Below, piece after piece: positions 22,860-30,812 of a DNA stretch of 37,553 bases; positions within the stretch are counted from its first letter, which is position 1; each line of letters begins with the position of its first letter. The translations under genes and the position numbers were made by a program. This DNA comes from a virus, in the IMG/VR virus record IMGVR_UViG_3300005577_000380, positions 1 to 37,553 of that record. One strand, written 5' to 3'. The notes beneath the pieces are model-generated. The model ran no database searches. It saw nothing but the letters and a program-made list of their open reading frames with translations, and was not told the DNA's origin.

Positions 22860-23930
22860 CTACATTCCAAAGTTTGCGAATAGGCCCATCTTTTCGAACG
22901 CTTCGATTTGCGCCTGCCTCAGCTCCGACTCGCTCAGGTGTCGATTAGTCGCACCCGGTTCGGTCGTGAGTGAAGTAGGCAGCGTGCGTTGCTGCGCTGG
23001 CGCACTAGGCGCCGTCACGGGCTTCGCAAATCGCTCAGGGTTCCCGGCCTGACCTGCCGCTGGGGCAGCAGCTCCTCTGTTTCCGTTCGGTTGGCCGCTG
23101 GCGCCGCCGGTACGCTGGAGCAACTCGTAATGAGATCGGATCTCGGTTTCGACCATATCACAAGCGGCCCGCAGGTCAAGAGGTTGCCCAGTTTGCTGGT
23201 AATGCTGCTGGCGAATGTCAACGATTCTCGCGTCGACTAGCGCCGGTTGCTCAGCAGCGAGAGAGCTCACATAGGGTAGGTCGATGTAGGACTTAGCCTG
23301 CTCCAGCTGGGCGACTCGCGCCTGGTAGATTTGTTGGTCGATCTGCGCTTCGGTTTGCTGCGCGACTTCGGCTTCCTTCTGAGCCTTCATCGCCTCGATT
23401 TCGCGGCGGAGCTCGAGCACCTCAGGGGGCAGCTCCTTCTTTATTGGCTTCCCGGTGGCGAGAGCAGGCGCCAGCTCACCACGCCAGAACTCATGGGCGT
23501 CGTCCTCGGATTTGCCACTGAGCCTGGCAATCGCCTTGATGAACCGAGCCGGATCACCGGACAGCATGTCCTCCCTCATTGCTGAGGTCATGTTGTTCCA
23601 GTTGCGCTGGGCTGCCTTCTCGGCGAGTACCTCCTCCTTCGTCTTCTTGAAGCGAGCCTCCTTGGCTTGAGCCTCAGCCCTCGCGTTGTGCGCCGCCTGT
23701 CGGATCTTGAGAGCCTCCTTGACTTGCTCTCGAAGCAGCTGGGCACGCTCCTGCACCACCTTCGGGTCCTTGAGCGCCTCATCGCTGAACAGGGACTCGT
23801 CGAGCGGGTCAACGAAGCCAGCAGGGGGCGACTTTGCGACTACCGGAGCGCTCGGGGCTTCCGCGTCGGGAGTGACCGCGGCGGCGTTTTGCTCGATGGC
23901 TTGTTCGATGATTTCGTCGGCTACGGTCAT
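22860..23930 (-). CDS. Scaffolding protein
   Basis: 356 residues, ATG 23930, ATGA-coupled to the portal gene. The protein is highly charged, with long helices (about 60-120 and 160-220: KEARFKKTKEEVLAEKAAQ, LELRREIEAMKAQKEAEVAQ), Pro/Ala-rich linkers (about 275-330) and a short terminal helix. Lacking any enzyme motif and lying between portal and coat, it fits a separate scaffolding protein that templates the procapsid and leaves or is degraded afterwards. Confidence 0.78.
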   Translation of the reverse strand: MTVADEIIEQAIEQNAAAVTPDAEAPSAPVVAKSPPAGFVDPLDESLFSDEALKDPKVVQERAQLLREQVKEALKIRQAAHNARAEAQAKEARFKKTKEEVLAEKAAQRNWNNMTSAMREDMLSGDPARFIKAIARLSGKSEDDAHEFWRGELAPALATGKPIKKELPPEVLELRREIEAMKAQKEAEVAQQTEAQIDQQIYQARVAQLEQAKSYIDLPYVSSLAAEQPALVDARIVDIRQQHYQQTGQPLDLRAACDMVETEIRSHYELLQRTGGASGQPNGNRGAAAPAAGQAGNPERFAKPVTAPSAPAQQRTLPTSLTTEPGATNRHLSESELRQAQIEAFEKMGLFANFGM

Positions 23931-25903
23931 TGCATTCCTTGGGGTGGAGGCATGTTCGGTGGGGGCGCTCCACCAGCATCAGGCGGCGGGACTGCGGCGG
24001 CCGCATTCAGCGCCTGCACATTGGCGCCAGCCGGAGCCTGATTGCCCGCGGCCGTGCCTTGCGCGATTGTCTCGTCGACCAACTCGAGCCACTGGGTCAG
24101 CGCGTTCACACTCTTCCAGTTGTCGGGCTCGTCAACCTGCAGCTCGTTCAACCGCTGGATGCCTAGCTGTTTCGCCAGCTGCAGATCCATATACGGTGTC
24201 GGCTGCTCGAGCTCGGTAACCTCTCCGCTCTCGATGATGGATTGCAGGCAGCGCTGGACGTTTTGCTCCATGGCCGCTCGATTGCCCATGAGTGCCTTGA
24301 TGTCCGGCGCATCGATGGCGTCGAAGTACTTCTCCGGCGGGAACAACCCCTTCTCGACCATATCTGCGATCTGGTCCGCGCGCTGAGCCGGGTCCTGTTT
24401 GAACAGGTTCGTTGGCCAGAGCTTCAACATGAAGAAGTTCGATAGCCGGATGTCCTTCCAGCGTTGGCGGATGAGCTTCTGGTCCTTCTCGAAAACGACC
24501 TCGAAGTCCGTGTCATTCTCCGCAAGCTCGTCGAAGCACCGGACGATATTCTTGTAGCAGTCGAGGTGGAATTCCTCCCACGCCTGGAACTCGTCGGTGT
24601 GACGCATCGACTCGGTGTCCGCGAGGAACGCCATGCCTGGCTCGTGGTTGATGCCAGTCGGCTTCTGAGCCTTCATCGACATCTCGCTCACGCCGCGCTG
24701 GTCGCGCATCCACTGCATGAGCATCTGGGTGCGCTGTAGCAGGTCGGTCGGGACGGCGGGCACGTTCTCCACTTGCACAGCGGTAGCGGCCGAGCCCTTC
24801 ACCTGATAGATGTTGTCCGGGTTGTTGTTCATCGAAGCCGGGTTGAGCCCCGAGTCCTTCGAAACGAACGTGCGCGGCACCGCGTGCTTGCGTATGATCT
24901 GATTAATTCGCGTGTTCCAACGGTTTACTTCGATTTGGGCGGTGGCCAGAATCTCAGGCTCTCCACGCCCCCAATAAGAACCCGGAACGAAGTTGGGTTT
25001 GAACCAGGCAACCGGGAAATGGTCATGAGGCCATGGCACGTCGACAAGCTCAATCGCCTCACCGTCATCTCCGCCGTCGAGAGCCACGACATGGCGGCCG
25101 TCGTGGTTTGCACGTACTGTTCGAGTGCCGTCTTCATTCTTTCCCCAAGCCTTATTGTCGTCCAAGTCGACACGCCCGCTCGGCAAGTGCCAGGCCTTGT
25201 ATATGACGACCTGGTCACTCAGCTTGGAAGCGTCGCGCATGTCATCGTTGGTGTCCTTCCAGTTGGCAGCCTGCGCGTTCTTGACGGCATCGCGCACCCT
25301 GGGAGAGGCAGAGGCTAAAAATGAAAGGAGCACACCTCTGTCAATCAGAAGCCTCGCGAATTTCTGCCGTGGCTCGCCGTGTTGCGCCTCGCGCTTCGAG
25401 ACGAAGAAGTTCCAGCACCACACCGGGGTAGCCACGATGCGAGAGTTGGCACAGTCAGCGAACCACTCGACTCCGCCGCCCTCGAAGATGTAGCCAGCCA
25501 TCGCCACGCCGCGGAGCTTTCGCCCTTGCAGCTTCTGTTGGTACATCACCCCGTCGCATGCGCGCTGCATGGCCTCGGCGCGTTGCTTCGTGTCGGTGTC
25601 GGCCCCATCCGTGACGAACATCGGGCGAACCCGGTTCTTCAGGATGGTGTTGACCTTCGTGTCCGTGATCGCTTGGATGCCGTTCTCGACGCCCGCCTCT
25701 GTAAGTACATCCACGAGGCCGAGCGGATTCGAGTTGCTGCCACGAAGGTTATGGCGAGTAGAACCGAGGTAAAGCGCAAGTGAATCCTCCGCGAGTGAGA
25801 TGCGCTCCTCACCCTGTTTCGAGTAGAGTTCGCGGCCTAGGCGCACGACTTCGGCGGCCGGGTCTGGCTGGTTGTACCAAAGCGTGATGGTTGGTTCAGA
25901 CAC
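23927..25903 (-). CDS. Portal protein
   Basis: 658 residues. It would form the dodecameric ring for DNA entry and exit at one capsid vertex. The head (EVVRLGRELYSKQGEERISL), the wing (VWCWNFFVSKREAQHGEP), the stem/crown helices (QIEVNRWNTRINQIIRKHAV) and the segment MRDQRGVSEMSMKAQKPTG look like P22/phage-type podovirus portals. The C-terminus is Ala/Gly/Pro-rich. It lies two small genes downstream of the terminase, as expected. It ends ATGA with scaffold. Length is normal for long podovirus portals. Confidence 0.85.
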   Translation of the reverse strand: MSEPTITLWYNQPDPAAEVVRLGRELYSKQGEERISLAEDSLALYLGSTRHNLRGSNSNPLGLVDVLTEAGVENGIQAITDTKVNTILKNRVRPMFVTDGADTDTKQRAEAMQRACDGVMYQQKLQGRKLRGVAMAGYIFEGGGVEWFADCANSRIVATPVWCWNFFVSKREAQHGEPRQKFARLLIDRGVLLSFLASASPRVRDAVKNAQAANWKDTNDDMRDASKLSDQVVIYKAWHLPSGRVDLDDNKAWGKNEDGTRTVRANHDGRHVVALDGGDDGEAIELVDVPWPHDHFPVAWFKPNFVPGSYWGRGEPEILATAQIEVNRWNTRINQIIRKHAVPRTFVSKDSGLNPASMNNNPDNIYQVKGSAATAVQVENVPAVPTDLLQRTQMLMQWMRDQRGVSEMSMKAQKPTGINHEPGMAFLADTESMRHTDEFQAWEEFHLDCYKNIVRCFDELAENDTDFEVVFEKDQKLIRQRWKDIRLSNFFMLKLWPTNLFKQDPAQRADQIADMVEKGLFPPEKYFDAIDAPDIKALMGNRAAMEQNVQRCLQSIIESGEVTELEQPTPYMDLQLAKQLGIQRLNELQVDEPDNWKSVNALTQWLELVDETIAQGTAAGNQAPAGANVQALNAAAAVPPPDAGGAPPPNMPPPQGMQ

Positions 25904-26144
25904 GAGGCTTGGCCTTTCCGGAGCGGATGGCCGAAGCGATTACATCCTCATTCATTCTGCACGCATGCTTGAGCGCGTTGTCGTCCCAGATCGGAAGCTC
26001 TGTGACCGCATAGTAGTCATGCGTCGACGAGCGATGCCGAAGCTCGTAGCCATCCATAGTCGGAGACTTGCTTACTCCGACAGTAACCAGGTCACCGGAC
26101 ATAGCGATGGCACGGCGCGTGATATCAGCGATCCTCTTATCCAT
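25896..26144 (-). CDS. Hypothetical small protein upstream of portal
   Basis: 82 residues from ATG 26144 (eight-base overlap with the previous gene). Sequence mixes beta strands and charged helices (DGYELRHRSSTHDYYAVTEL). No motif is recognised. It overlaps the portal start by eight bases. A gene of this size between terminase and portal often encodes a packaging or head accessory protein, but nothing supports that here beyond position. Confidence 0.62.
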   Translation of the reverse strand: MDKRIADITRRAIAMSGDLVTVGVSKSPTMDGYELRHRSSTHDYYAVTELPIWDDNALKHACRMNEDVIASAIRSGKAKPRV

Positions 26145-26418
26145 TACCAACCCCCGCGAGCTTCAGCGCATGTGACCTGCAGTATCCAGCCACAATCGGG
26201 CTATTGGCAGCATCTCCGCAGCCCTTGTATCGGCAGACACCTGGAGGCTTCTCCTCCTCGGGTTGCTCGGGCTCATCGAACGAGGGGGGAGCGGGGATGG
26301 TGTCGGAGAGTTCGACCTCGATAATCACCTGGTCCTGGCCCGGCTCGCTTTCCTGGAAGCGGATCTTCTTGATGCCGGCAGCGCGCATCTCGTCAGTCAA
26401 CTGGCGCATCGTGCTCAT
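26137..26418 (-). CDS. Small zinc-binding-type protein
   Basis: 93 residues, ATG 26418 in an ATGA overlap with terL. A helical N-terminus with several charged strands is followed by a Glu/Pro-rich linker (about 41-60). A putative zinc site C62-x4-C67-x12-C80-x2-H83 (CRYKGC...GYCRSH) comes next. This C-terminal knuckle is common in phage proteins that bind nucleic acid. Function unknown. Confidence 0.68.
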   Translation of the reverse strand: MSTMRQLTDEMRAAGIKKIRFQESEPGQDQVIIEVELSDTIPAPPSFDEPEQPEEEKPPGVCRYKGCGDAANSPIVAGYCRSHALKLAGVGNG

Positions 26419-27944
26419 AACTGGAACCCCGTCAGTCTGTTGGCAGCACCTTGGTCCCAGGTCCGCTGCTGTGATTGCAGGTAGTCGCACCAGCGAGCCT
26501 CGTCATCTCGATCGTCCACGACCTCAGGCGCTGGCTGTACTGGTAGCAACTGGGCGCCCAGCAACATGGCTGCGCCGTAGTCACAGTGTCGACCATCGTT
26601 CGTCTTGATGAGTACCACTTGGCTCCCGCCTGCAGCACGGGGCCGCGTTCTGATTGCAATGAGGTCTGTCTTGAGCTGACTCACGTTCGGGATGCTGATG
26701 GCGCTCTCCGCGAACAGATGCCGCAAACTCTGGATGGCCACGTCGTCGTTCCTTGTGGCGAGCTTCAGCGAAAAGCCGCAATTGGTCAGCTCGGCGATGT
26801 CCGAGAGGTGGTCATAGCCAGCTTGATCCGTGACGCACTCGGCGAGCTCGAACTGGCGTAGCTCCTCGTCGATCTCGGGCAGCACTTGGGACGCCTTGAG
26901 CGGAGCCGAGCGCGAGCCAATCCACTCACGCGCTACACACACCTCGTAGCCGCCTTGGGGCCGCGTGCCGATGATGACCAGCGTCCAGCCATTGCCGCGA
27001 GTAGCCGGGTCGATGACCGCAACGTATCCCTGCCCTGCCGTCCGTCCGATACGTTCGTCCCCACGGGTGCACGCGGTCACGTTCACAGAGGCTAGAAGGG
27101 CGCTAATCGGGTCGGCGAACCGCGACATGACATCCGCCTCGTAAGCGCGGTCGTCGGCCTTGCGGATGCGCTCGCAGTATTCGGGCGTGTAAAGCTCGGG
27201 GCGGAGCATCGGCCCGGTTGCCAGCATAACCACAAGGTCGGCGCCTGGCTTACCGTGGCGCTCGGTGACGTAGTTGAACACAGGGCCACGTGGGGCCCAC
27301 AGTGAGCCAACAAGGTCAATCTGTGCCCCTTTGCGCATGCGAGCTCGGATTGCCGACAGGGCGTCATCCAGGTTCACCACACCCTCGTCTTCACCGACCA
27401 TGCGAGGGGCCTCATCGGCAATGAACCCGAGTAGCCAGCGAGAGACGAGCGTCTTCCCGGCTCTAGCTCCAGCGACGACCTTGATCTCAACCGGCCACCC
27501 CGAGTGGTTGCGGATGGTCACGCTACCGTTTTGCGGCGGCTTCACGATGAGCTGCGCCAGCATTGGCGACGAGAGCAGGGCACCCTCTAGCTTGCTGAAC
27601 GTCTCGCGAGCCTTGTCCAGGTCGACGGATAGGATCGCAACCCTGGGAATCTCTCCCGGAGCCAGGCCTGTGCAGTCTCCGAGATAGGCGTTTCTGAGGG
27701 CTTTGGCGGCGACGATGGTTGACTTTCCGCAACGCACCGCCGCGCCAAGGACAAGCATGTCGGGCGCCTCGTCGGGGAGGGCTGCAATAGCCGAAGAACC
27801 ACCAAGCATGGTAACAACGTCTGGGTCATTGGCTAATTCCTCCAGTGGCTCGCCAGTCATCACGCGGCAGATGGCTCGCTGGACTCGGCTGATGCCGGTC
27901 ATGCCGAAGCCAGCCGGCGACGCAATGAGCTGCTCGAGGTTCAC
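26415..27944 (-). CDS. terL: Terminase large subunit
   Basis: Packages the genome into the procapsid: an ATPase motor with a nuclease. 509 residues from GTG 27944 (GTGA overlap). ATPase domain: Walker A GAAVRCGKS (residues 67-75) and Walker B LLGFIADE (171-178). The nuclease domain shows acidic residues D312 (VAVIDPATRG), D373 (CVTDQAGYD) and D455 (HCDYGAAM), placed like the RNase H-type catalytic triad. The length is within the usual 450-600. The small subunit is not obvious; candidates lie directly upstream. If packaging is headful, genomes would be circularly permuted, consistent with the in-frame window ends. Confidence 0.9.
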   Translation of the reverse strand: MNLEQLIASPAGFGMTGISRVQRAICRVMTGEPLEELANDPDVVTMLGGSSAIAALPDEAPDMLVLGAAVRCGKSTIVAAKALRNAYLGDCTGLAPGEIPRVAILSVDLDKARETFSKLEGALLSSPMLAQLIVKPPQNGSVTIRNHSGWPVEIKVVAGARAGKTLVSRWLLGFIADEAPRMVGEDEGVVNLDDALSAIRARMRKGAQIDLVGSLWAPRGPVFNYVTERHGKPGADLVVMLATGPMLRPELYTPEYCERIRKADDRAYEADVMSRFADPISALLASVNVTACTRGDERIGRTAGQGYVAVIDPATRGNGWTLVIIGTRPQGGYEVCVAREWIGSRSAPLKASQVLPEIDEELRQFELAECVTDQAGYDHLSDIAELTNCGFSLKLATRNDDVAIQSLRHLFAESAISIPNVSQLKTDLIAIRTRPRAAGGSQVVLIKTNDGRHCDYGAAMLLGAQLLPVQPAPEVVDDRDDEARWCDYLQSQQRTWDQGAANRLTGFQL

Positions 27945-28408
27945 GTGGCGCGGACCAACCCTAGCCGCTCGAGTCGCTCAGCATCGAGATACTCCGCCCG
28001 CTTCTCTCGGATCCCCTGCTCGATGAGCATCACGGTCTCCAAGCCCCCGAGCATCGTTCCGAACGGATGGCCGGCAACCCGCTCCTCATCGGGCAGCTTC
28101 AGGTCAATCTCATAGTCCCGCCCCTCAGCATCGATACCCTTGAAGCGAGCCCCGAGCCCCATCAGCTCAGGCCAGCAGCCGATAAGCCGAACCCCAATGC
28201 CGGCAAGCCGCGCGTTCACAGCTTTCGCCAGTTCAGCAAGCTCTCGTTCGCGTCGAGCAATCTCGTCAGATGCGAGTTCTTGACCCTGGAAGATTAGCTT
28301 CTGTCCGCCTTCAGCCCAATCGACTTGCGCGTGCAAGGTGTCGAGGATGGTGTCGTCCTCGCTCTTGACGATGCCGGGAGTGGGGCCGATTTCCGATTCG
28401 GCAAGCAT
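27941..28408 (-). CDS. Hypothetical protein upstream of terminase, possible small terminase
   Basis: 155 residues, ATG 28408 (TGATG overlap). Helical, with a long central helix (ASDEIARRERELAELAKAVN) and a C-terminal helix (VMLIEQGIREKRAEYLDAERL). Its place directly before terL is where the small terminase subunit usually lies, but no helix-turn-helix is evident, and I do not assign it. Function unknown. Confidence 0.65.
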   Translation of the reverse strand: MLAESEIGPTPGIVKSEDDTILDTLHAQVDWAEGGQKLIFQGQELASDEIARRERELAELAKAVNARLAGIGVRLIGCWPELMGLGARFKGIDAEGRDYEIDLKLPDEERVAGHPFGTMLGGLETVMLIEQGIREKRAEYLDAERLERLGLVRAT

Positions 28409-28686
28409 CACGGCTGCTCTCTATGCGGGTAGCCATTGTCAGCGCGCCACTCGTCACGTACCTCTCGGTACCATTTATTAACAGCCTCAAGCGGGACGCC
28501 CAGATCACTGAGTCTTTTCTCGGCATCCCAACAGGCGCGAGAGGCCTCGCGGTATGCAGTGAACATAGCCGGGGTCGTTAGGCTGAGGATGAATTCCTCT
28601 CTCAGTCTCTGAACGTCATCCGGCAAATGCCTGGTTTCTCTGGTGGCCACCACCGCGTCTAACAGCTTCTTCGCTAGATCAGACAT
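28408..28686 (-). CDS. Hypothetical small helical protein
   Basis: 92 residues, ATG 28686, TGATG-coupled. Helical and charged throughout (SDLAKKLLDAVVATRETR, then FTAYREASRACWDAEKRLSD). No motif recognised. It belongs to a run of small genes between the control block and the packaging genes. Confidence 0.65.
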   Translation of the reverse strand: MSDLAKKLLDAVVATRETRHLPDDVQRLREEFILSLTTPAMFTAYREASRACWDAEKRLSDLGVPLEAVNKWYREVRDEWRADNGYPHREQP

Positions 28687-28964
28687 CACGCAACCTTCGG
28701 TGGGCGCCCCGGGCCTCTACGAGCAACCTCACCGAGCGGAACCGTGAAGCTATCCGCCACAGTCAGCACATCGCACGAGCTAACCTGGCTCCACGGGAGC
28801 AACAATGGAAGCGCGCGCGAGTCATGCGTCGCGATCACCCCCAGCTCCGACGACTCCAGTTTCCAGCCCTGCTCAATCCCGAGCTGGAAGACCGATTGCG
28901 AAATATTGCGCCATTCGAGCTCGAGCCCTTTCGGGTCGGCCAGCCGTACTTTCGAAAACTGCAT
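28686..28964 (-). CDS. Hypothetical small protein with AT-hook-like tail
   Basis: 92 residues starting at ATG 28964, or 28967. Beta-rich middle (GWKLESSELGVIATHDSRAL). The C-terminus ends RRGPGRPPKVA, with the RGPGRPP core resembling an AT-hook (GRP flanked by basic and Pro residues). This suggests DNA binding, perhaps with the packaging machinery. The assignment is by a short motif only. Confidence 0.65.
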   Translation of the reverse strand: MQFSKVRLADPKGLELEWRNISQSVFQLGIEQGWKLESSELGVIATHDSRALPLLLPWSQVSSCDVLTVADSFTVPLGEVARRGPGRPPKVA

Positions 28965-29329
28965 CATTGCGCCTTTACCAAAGCCGGCCGGTCGAATGCC
29001 GACAGGTCCGGAGCCTTAACTTTTACCCGACGCGGCTCAATCGACAGAAGCCGGTGAGCGGTCTCGTCGATCTTCAATGCCGTGTATGTGTCCGGGTCCG
29101 GAGACTTGCCACGAGCCCTAGAGAGAGCCAGCGAATGCAGGTGGTCCAGCCGGTCCAGTGCCATGGCCAGACGCTCCACTGGGTCCTCCACCTTGTCTAT
29201 CTCGCGTAGAGACCGAAACAGCGGGCCACGGAGCTCGTCTCCGGTGAATAGTGATGGCTGAGGCACAAGCTCGCTCTGCCCTGCTAAGGGGGGATTAGGC
29301 GACAAAGGTGCTTGAGGGCGCTTAGCCAT
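28964..29329 (-). CDS. Hypothetical protein, possible small terminase subunit
   Basis: 121 residues from ATG 29329. A disordered Pro-rich head is followed by helices (PLFRSLREIDKVEDPVERLA, then MALDRLDHLHSLALSRARG). A basic C-terminal part follows (LSIEPRRVKVKAPDLSAF). Helical basic proteins three genes upstream of terL are plausible small terminases. The evidence is only position and composition, so the role remains open. Confidence 0.6.
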   Translation of the reverse strand: MAKRPQAPLSPNPPLAGQSELVPQPSLFTGDELRGPLFRSLREIDKVEDPVERLAMALDRLDHLHSLALSRARGKSPDPDTYTALKIDETAHRLLSIEPRRVKVKAPDLSAFDRPALVKAQ

Positions 29330-29370
29330 CACGGCTAGCTATGGCAGAAATCCCCAGCCTGGTCAAGCGG

Positions 29371-29661
29371 TCAGCGCTCAACCTTCGCGCAGCACCAGGT
29401 CCGATCGTTCGGATCGCCGCTAAAGCAGTCATACGCCTCATTAGCGAGCCCGGTGATGTTTTGGCCATCCAGGTCGGCCGCCGTGCCTTCGGCGCATTGG
29501 TAGGTCACTGAGGCGGCCCGTTGGTAGGTCAGCGACGCTCCGCAGTACTCGGCGGGCTCGGCCGCGATGTGGCAGTTCGGCTCTGGAGTCGGGTAGGCTA
29601 CTTGGCCGGCGCATGCTGACAGGGTGAGAGCGAGAGCTAATAAGGTGATGAACTTGTTCAT
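29371..29661 (-). CDS. Phage-encoded lipoprotein, Cys-rich
   Basis: 96 residues, ATG 29661. The N-terminus MNKFITLLALALTLSACAG is a clear lipoprotein signal with lipobox LSAC; the mature protein begins at Cys17. Eight Cys residues in all, mostly in the mature part, suggest disulphides in the periplasm. Gene is separated by 41 bases from the next and coupled by ATGA to the RHH gene upstream. Phage lipoproteins near regulators often alter the host surface, for example superinfection exclusion; whether this one does is unknown. Confidence 0.78.
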   Translation of the reverse strand: MNKFITLLALALTLSACAGQVAYPTPEPNCHIAAEPAEYCGASLTYQRAASVTYQCAEGTAADLDGQNITGLANEAYDCFSGDPNDRTWCCAKVER

Positions 29662-29849
29662 TCTGTGGGTACTTTCGTATGTTTGAGGGCGGGGTGGCTA
29701 CCTACTGCGACCGCGGCGTACATGTTCAGCGTGTCGGTCGCCCAGCGGTTCCAGCTGATGCCAGCGAGCTCGGCGGCTTGTTCCTGTACAGCGAATTCCG
29801 ACTCGGAAGCCCGCAGCGTCTTGCGGGCCCCCTTGTGCCGGTCGGTCAT
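29658..29849 (-). CDS. Small RHH-type DNA-binding protein candidate
   Basis: 63 residues, ATG 29849, ATGA-coupled to the HTH gene. After a basic N-terminus (DRHKGARKTLR), the helix-turn-helix pair of an RHH protein follows (ESEFAVQEQAAELAGISWNR, then WATDTLNMYA). It resembles the pattern used in CopG/Arc-like proteins (AAELAGIS-xxxW). The partner HTH gene is directly upstream, so the two are co-expressed from a promoter with a perfect palindrome (30027-30040). Confidence 0.65.
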   Translation of the reverse strand: MTDRHKGARKTLRASESEFAVQEQAAELAGISWNRWATDTLNMYAAVAVGSHPALKHTKVPTE

Positions 29850-30010
29850 TCTGCCCGCCAGGCCTCGGCTACCGCCTTCTTGCTGACACCCAGGTCACTG
29901 GCGATGTCGCTAATCGCCTTTGCATAAGCTGCTGGAAGCTTCATCCCAAAGTGACGGACGTTGATTCCGGCTTGGCCTTCGACTGCGGTTTTGATTGCTG
30001 CGTTGTTCAT
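29846..30010 (-). CDS. 54-residue HTH regulator
   Basis: Frame ATG 30010 to TGA 29846, coupled ATGA to the next gene. The second half carries a helix-turn-helix: ISDIASDLGVSKKAVAEAW, with the usual IASDLGVSKKAV turn. The N-terminal half (about 1-22, MNNAAIKTAVEGQAGINVR) could be a dimer or effector part. It lies just behind a candidate promoter overlapping a perfect 14-bp palindrome, so negative autoregulation is likely. Found by translating the gap; it is too short for common ORF cutoffs. Confidence 0.68.
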   Translation of the reverse strand: MNNAAIKTAVEGQAGINVRHFGMKLPAAYAKAISDIASDLGVSKKAVAEAWRAE

Positions 30011-30016
30011 GACCTA

Positions 30017-30046
30017 GGTATACGGCTGTGGACGTCCACAAGTAAA
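30017..30046 (-). promoter_or_regulatory. Candidate leftward promoter with a perfect 14-bp palindrome
   Basis: On the minus strand TTTACT (30041-30046) is followed, after an 18-base spacer, by TATACC (30017-30022), a weak sigma70-like pair. The spacer contains TGTGGACGTCCACA (30027-30040), a perfect palindrome that abuts the -35 element. This is a typical operator position for a repressor. It controls the HTH/RHH gene pair that starts at 30010. Confidence 0.6.
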
Positions 30047-30061
30047 CATAAATCGACCGTG

Positions 30062-30241
30062 CTATCGTTTTTTGTTTGCGTACAGTGTCAGCAGCGTCTG
30101 CTCGATGTAGGCAGAGCGGCCGGCCGGTTTGCGGAGTTCATCCAGCGCTGAGGTGGCGGTCTTGGTCATCCTGAGCTGAACCTTGACCGTGTGACGCTGG
30201 CTCTCGGGGATGCTGGCGCCTGACTTGCGTGGCTTGGTCAT
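30062..30241 (-). CDS. 59-residue RHH (CopG/MetJ-type) DNA-binding protein
   Basis: ATG 30241 (ATGA with the upstream gene) to TAG 30062. A basic tail is followed by the beta strand HTVKVQLRM and the two helices TKTATSALDELRK and RSAYIEQTLLTLYAN, the ribbon-helix-helix layout. It ends in basic residues (NKKR). The next gene downstream (HTH, 30010) has its own promoter 20 bases away; both could regulate that site. Just below the usual length cutoff; found by direct translation. Confidence 0.7.
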   Translation of the reverse strand: MTKPRKSGASIPESQRHTVKVQLRMTKTATSALDELRKPAGRSAYIEQTLLTLYANKKR

Positions 30242-30429
30242 TCACGTTCCGTGACCATGAGCATGTCGCGCTCTGCAGCCGCGTCTGCCATTGAGAAATC
30301 GAGCCGCGAGCGTAGGTCTCGCAACGTCCGCTCGACCATCACCTGCTGCTCTGCCGTCCCCTTGCCGCGACAGTTGGACCAATATTCGATTGCTGACTCA
30401 AGTCGCATTTCTTCTGCTAGCTGATTCAT
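30238..30429 (-). CDS. Hypothetical small helical protein
   Basis: 63 residues. ATG 30429 is fixed by a strong ribosome binding site, GGAGGAGC, eight bases upstream; frame extensions further upstream lie in a hairpin region. Helical (NQLAEEMRLESAIEYWSN, then QQVMVERTLRDLRSRLDF) and acidic at the end. ATGA-coupled to the RHH gene downstream. Function unknown; possibly a partner or modulator of that regulator. Confidence 0.72.
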   Translation of the reverse strand: MNQLAEEMRLESAIEYWSNCRGKGTAEQQVMVERTLRDLRSRLDFSMADAAAERDMLMVTERE

Positions 30430-30450
30430 TTTTGCTCCTCCAACGCGGCA

Positions 30451-30478
30451 AGCCCCGCGGCTGGGTAGCGGCGGGGCT
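30451..30478 (-). promoter_or_regulatory. GC-rich stem-loop in the gap before the gene at 30429
   Basis: AGCCCCGC (30451-30458) pairs with GCGGGGCT (30471-30478) around a 12-base loop. It lies between the stop at 30498 and the ribosome binding site of the next gene. There is no T-run after it on the minus strand, so it is not a standard intrinsic terminator. It may attenuate or protect the leftward transcript. Confidence 0.6.
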
Positions 30479-30497
30479 GATTTGCGTGGGGCGAGTC

Positions 30498-30695
30498 TCA
30501 CTCAGCGGTCATGTGCACGCGCCATTCCGCGCCGCTCTCGATCGTCCCCCAAAACTCGATCACGCCATTGGCTTCGGTCGAATCGTCGCAATCGCGTTGC
30601 AAGATCTCGGCGATCTGCATGTTGTACTCAGCGAAGTGCGCGATCTTGTTGTGGCGAATGCTGTCGGCGATGGCTTGCTCTGCGTTGGTGTACAT
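30498..30695 (-). CDS. Hypothetical small protein
   Basis: 65 residues. ATG 30695 is chosen because GAGGAG lies nine bases upstream; a longer frame upstream runs through a candidate promoter. Starts YTNAEQAIADSIRHNKIAHF, then NMQIAEILQRD, and ends in a beta segment (VIEFWGTIESGAEWRVHM). The N-terminal helix pattern is common in small phage proteins of unknown role. It is the first gene behind a candidate promoter at 30745-30773. Confidence 0.72.
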   Translation of the reverse strand: MYTNAEQAIADSIRHNKIAHFAEYNMQIAEILQRDCDDSTEANGVIEFWGTIESGAEWRVHMTAE

Positions 30696-30744
30696 TTGCT
30701 GGGCTCCTCTTTCGTCGCGGCGCGATTGCCTGCTGACAAGAGAT

Positions 30745-30773
30745 AGTATGCACCCACTGGGATACCAGCGCAA
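30745..30773 (-). promoter_or_regulatory. Candidate leftward promoter with CTGGTATCC motif
   Basis: On the minus strand TTGCGC (30768-30773) and CATACT (30745-30750) are separated by 17 bases, and the -10 element matches TATAAT at four positions. The first half of the spacer carries CTGGTATCC (30760-30768). The same nine bases occur at 31345-31353 in the repeat-rich region upstream of the HxlR-type gene. The shared motif could be a regulator's binding site. Confidence 0.5.
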
Positions 30774-30812
30774 GCCCTCACCACCGAAAATCGGCATCGA
30801 CCCGAAGTTCGG

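Noticed and set aside
30451-30478. Stem-loop as an intrinsic terminator
   Set aside because: Stem is stable but no U-run follows on the minus strand, so I list it only as an RNA hairpin.
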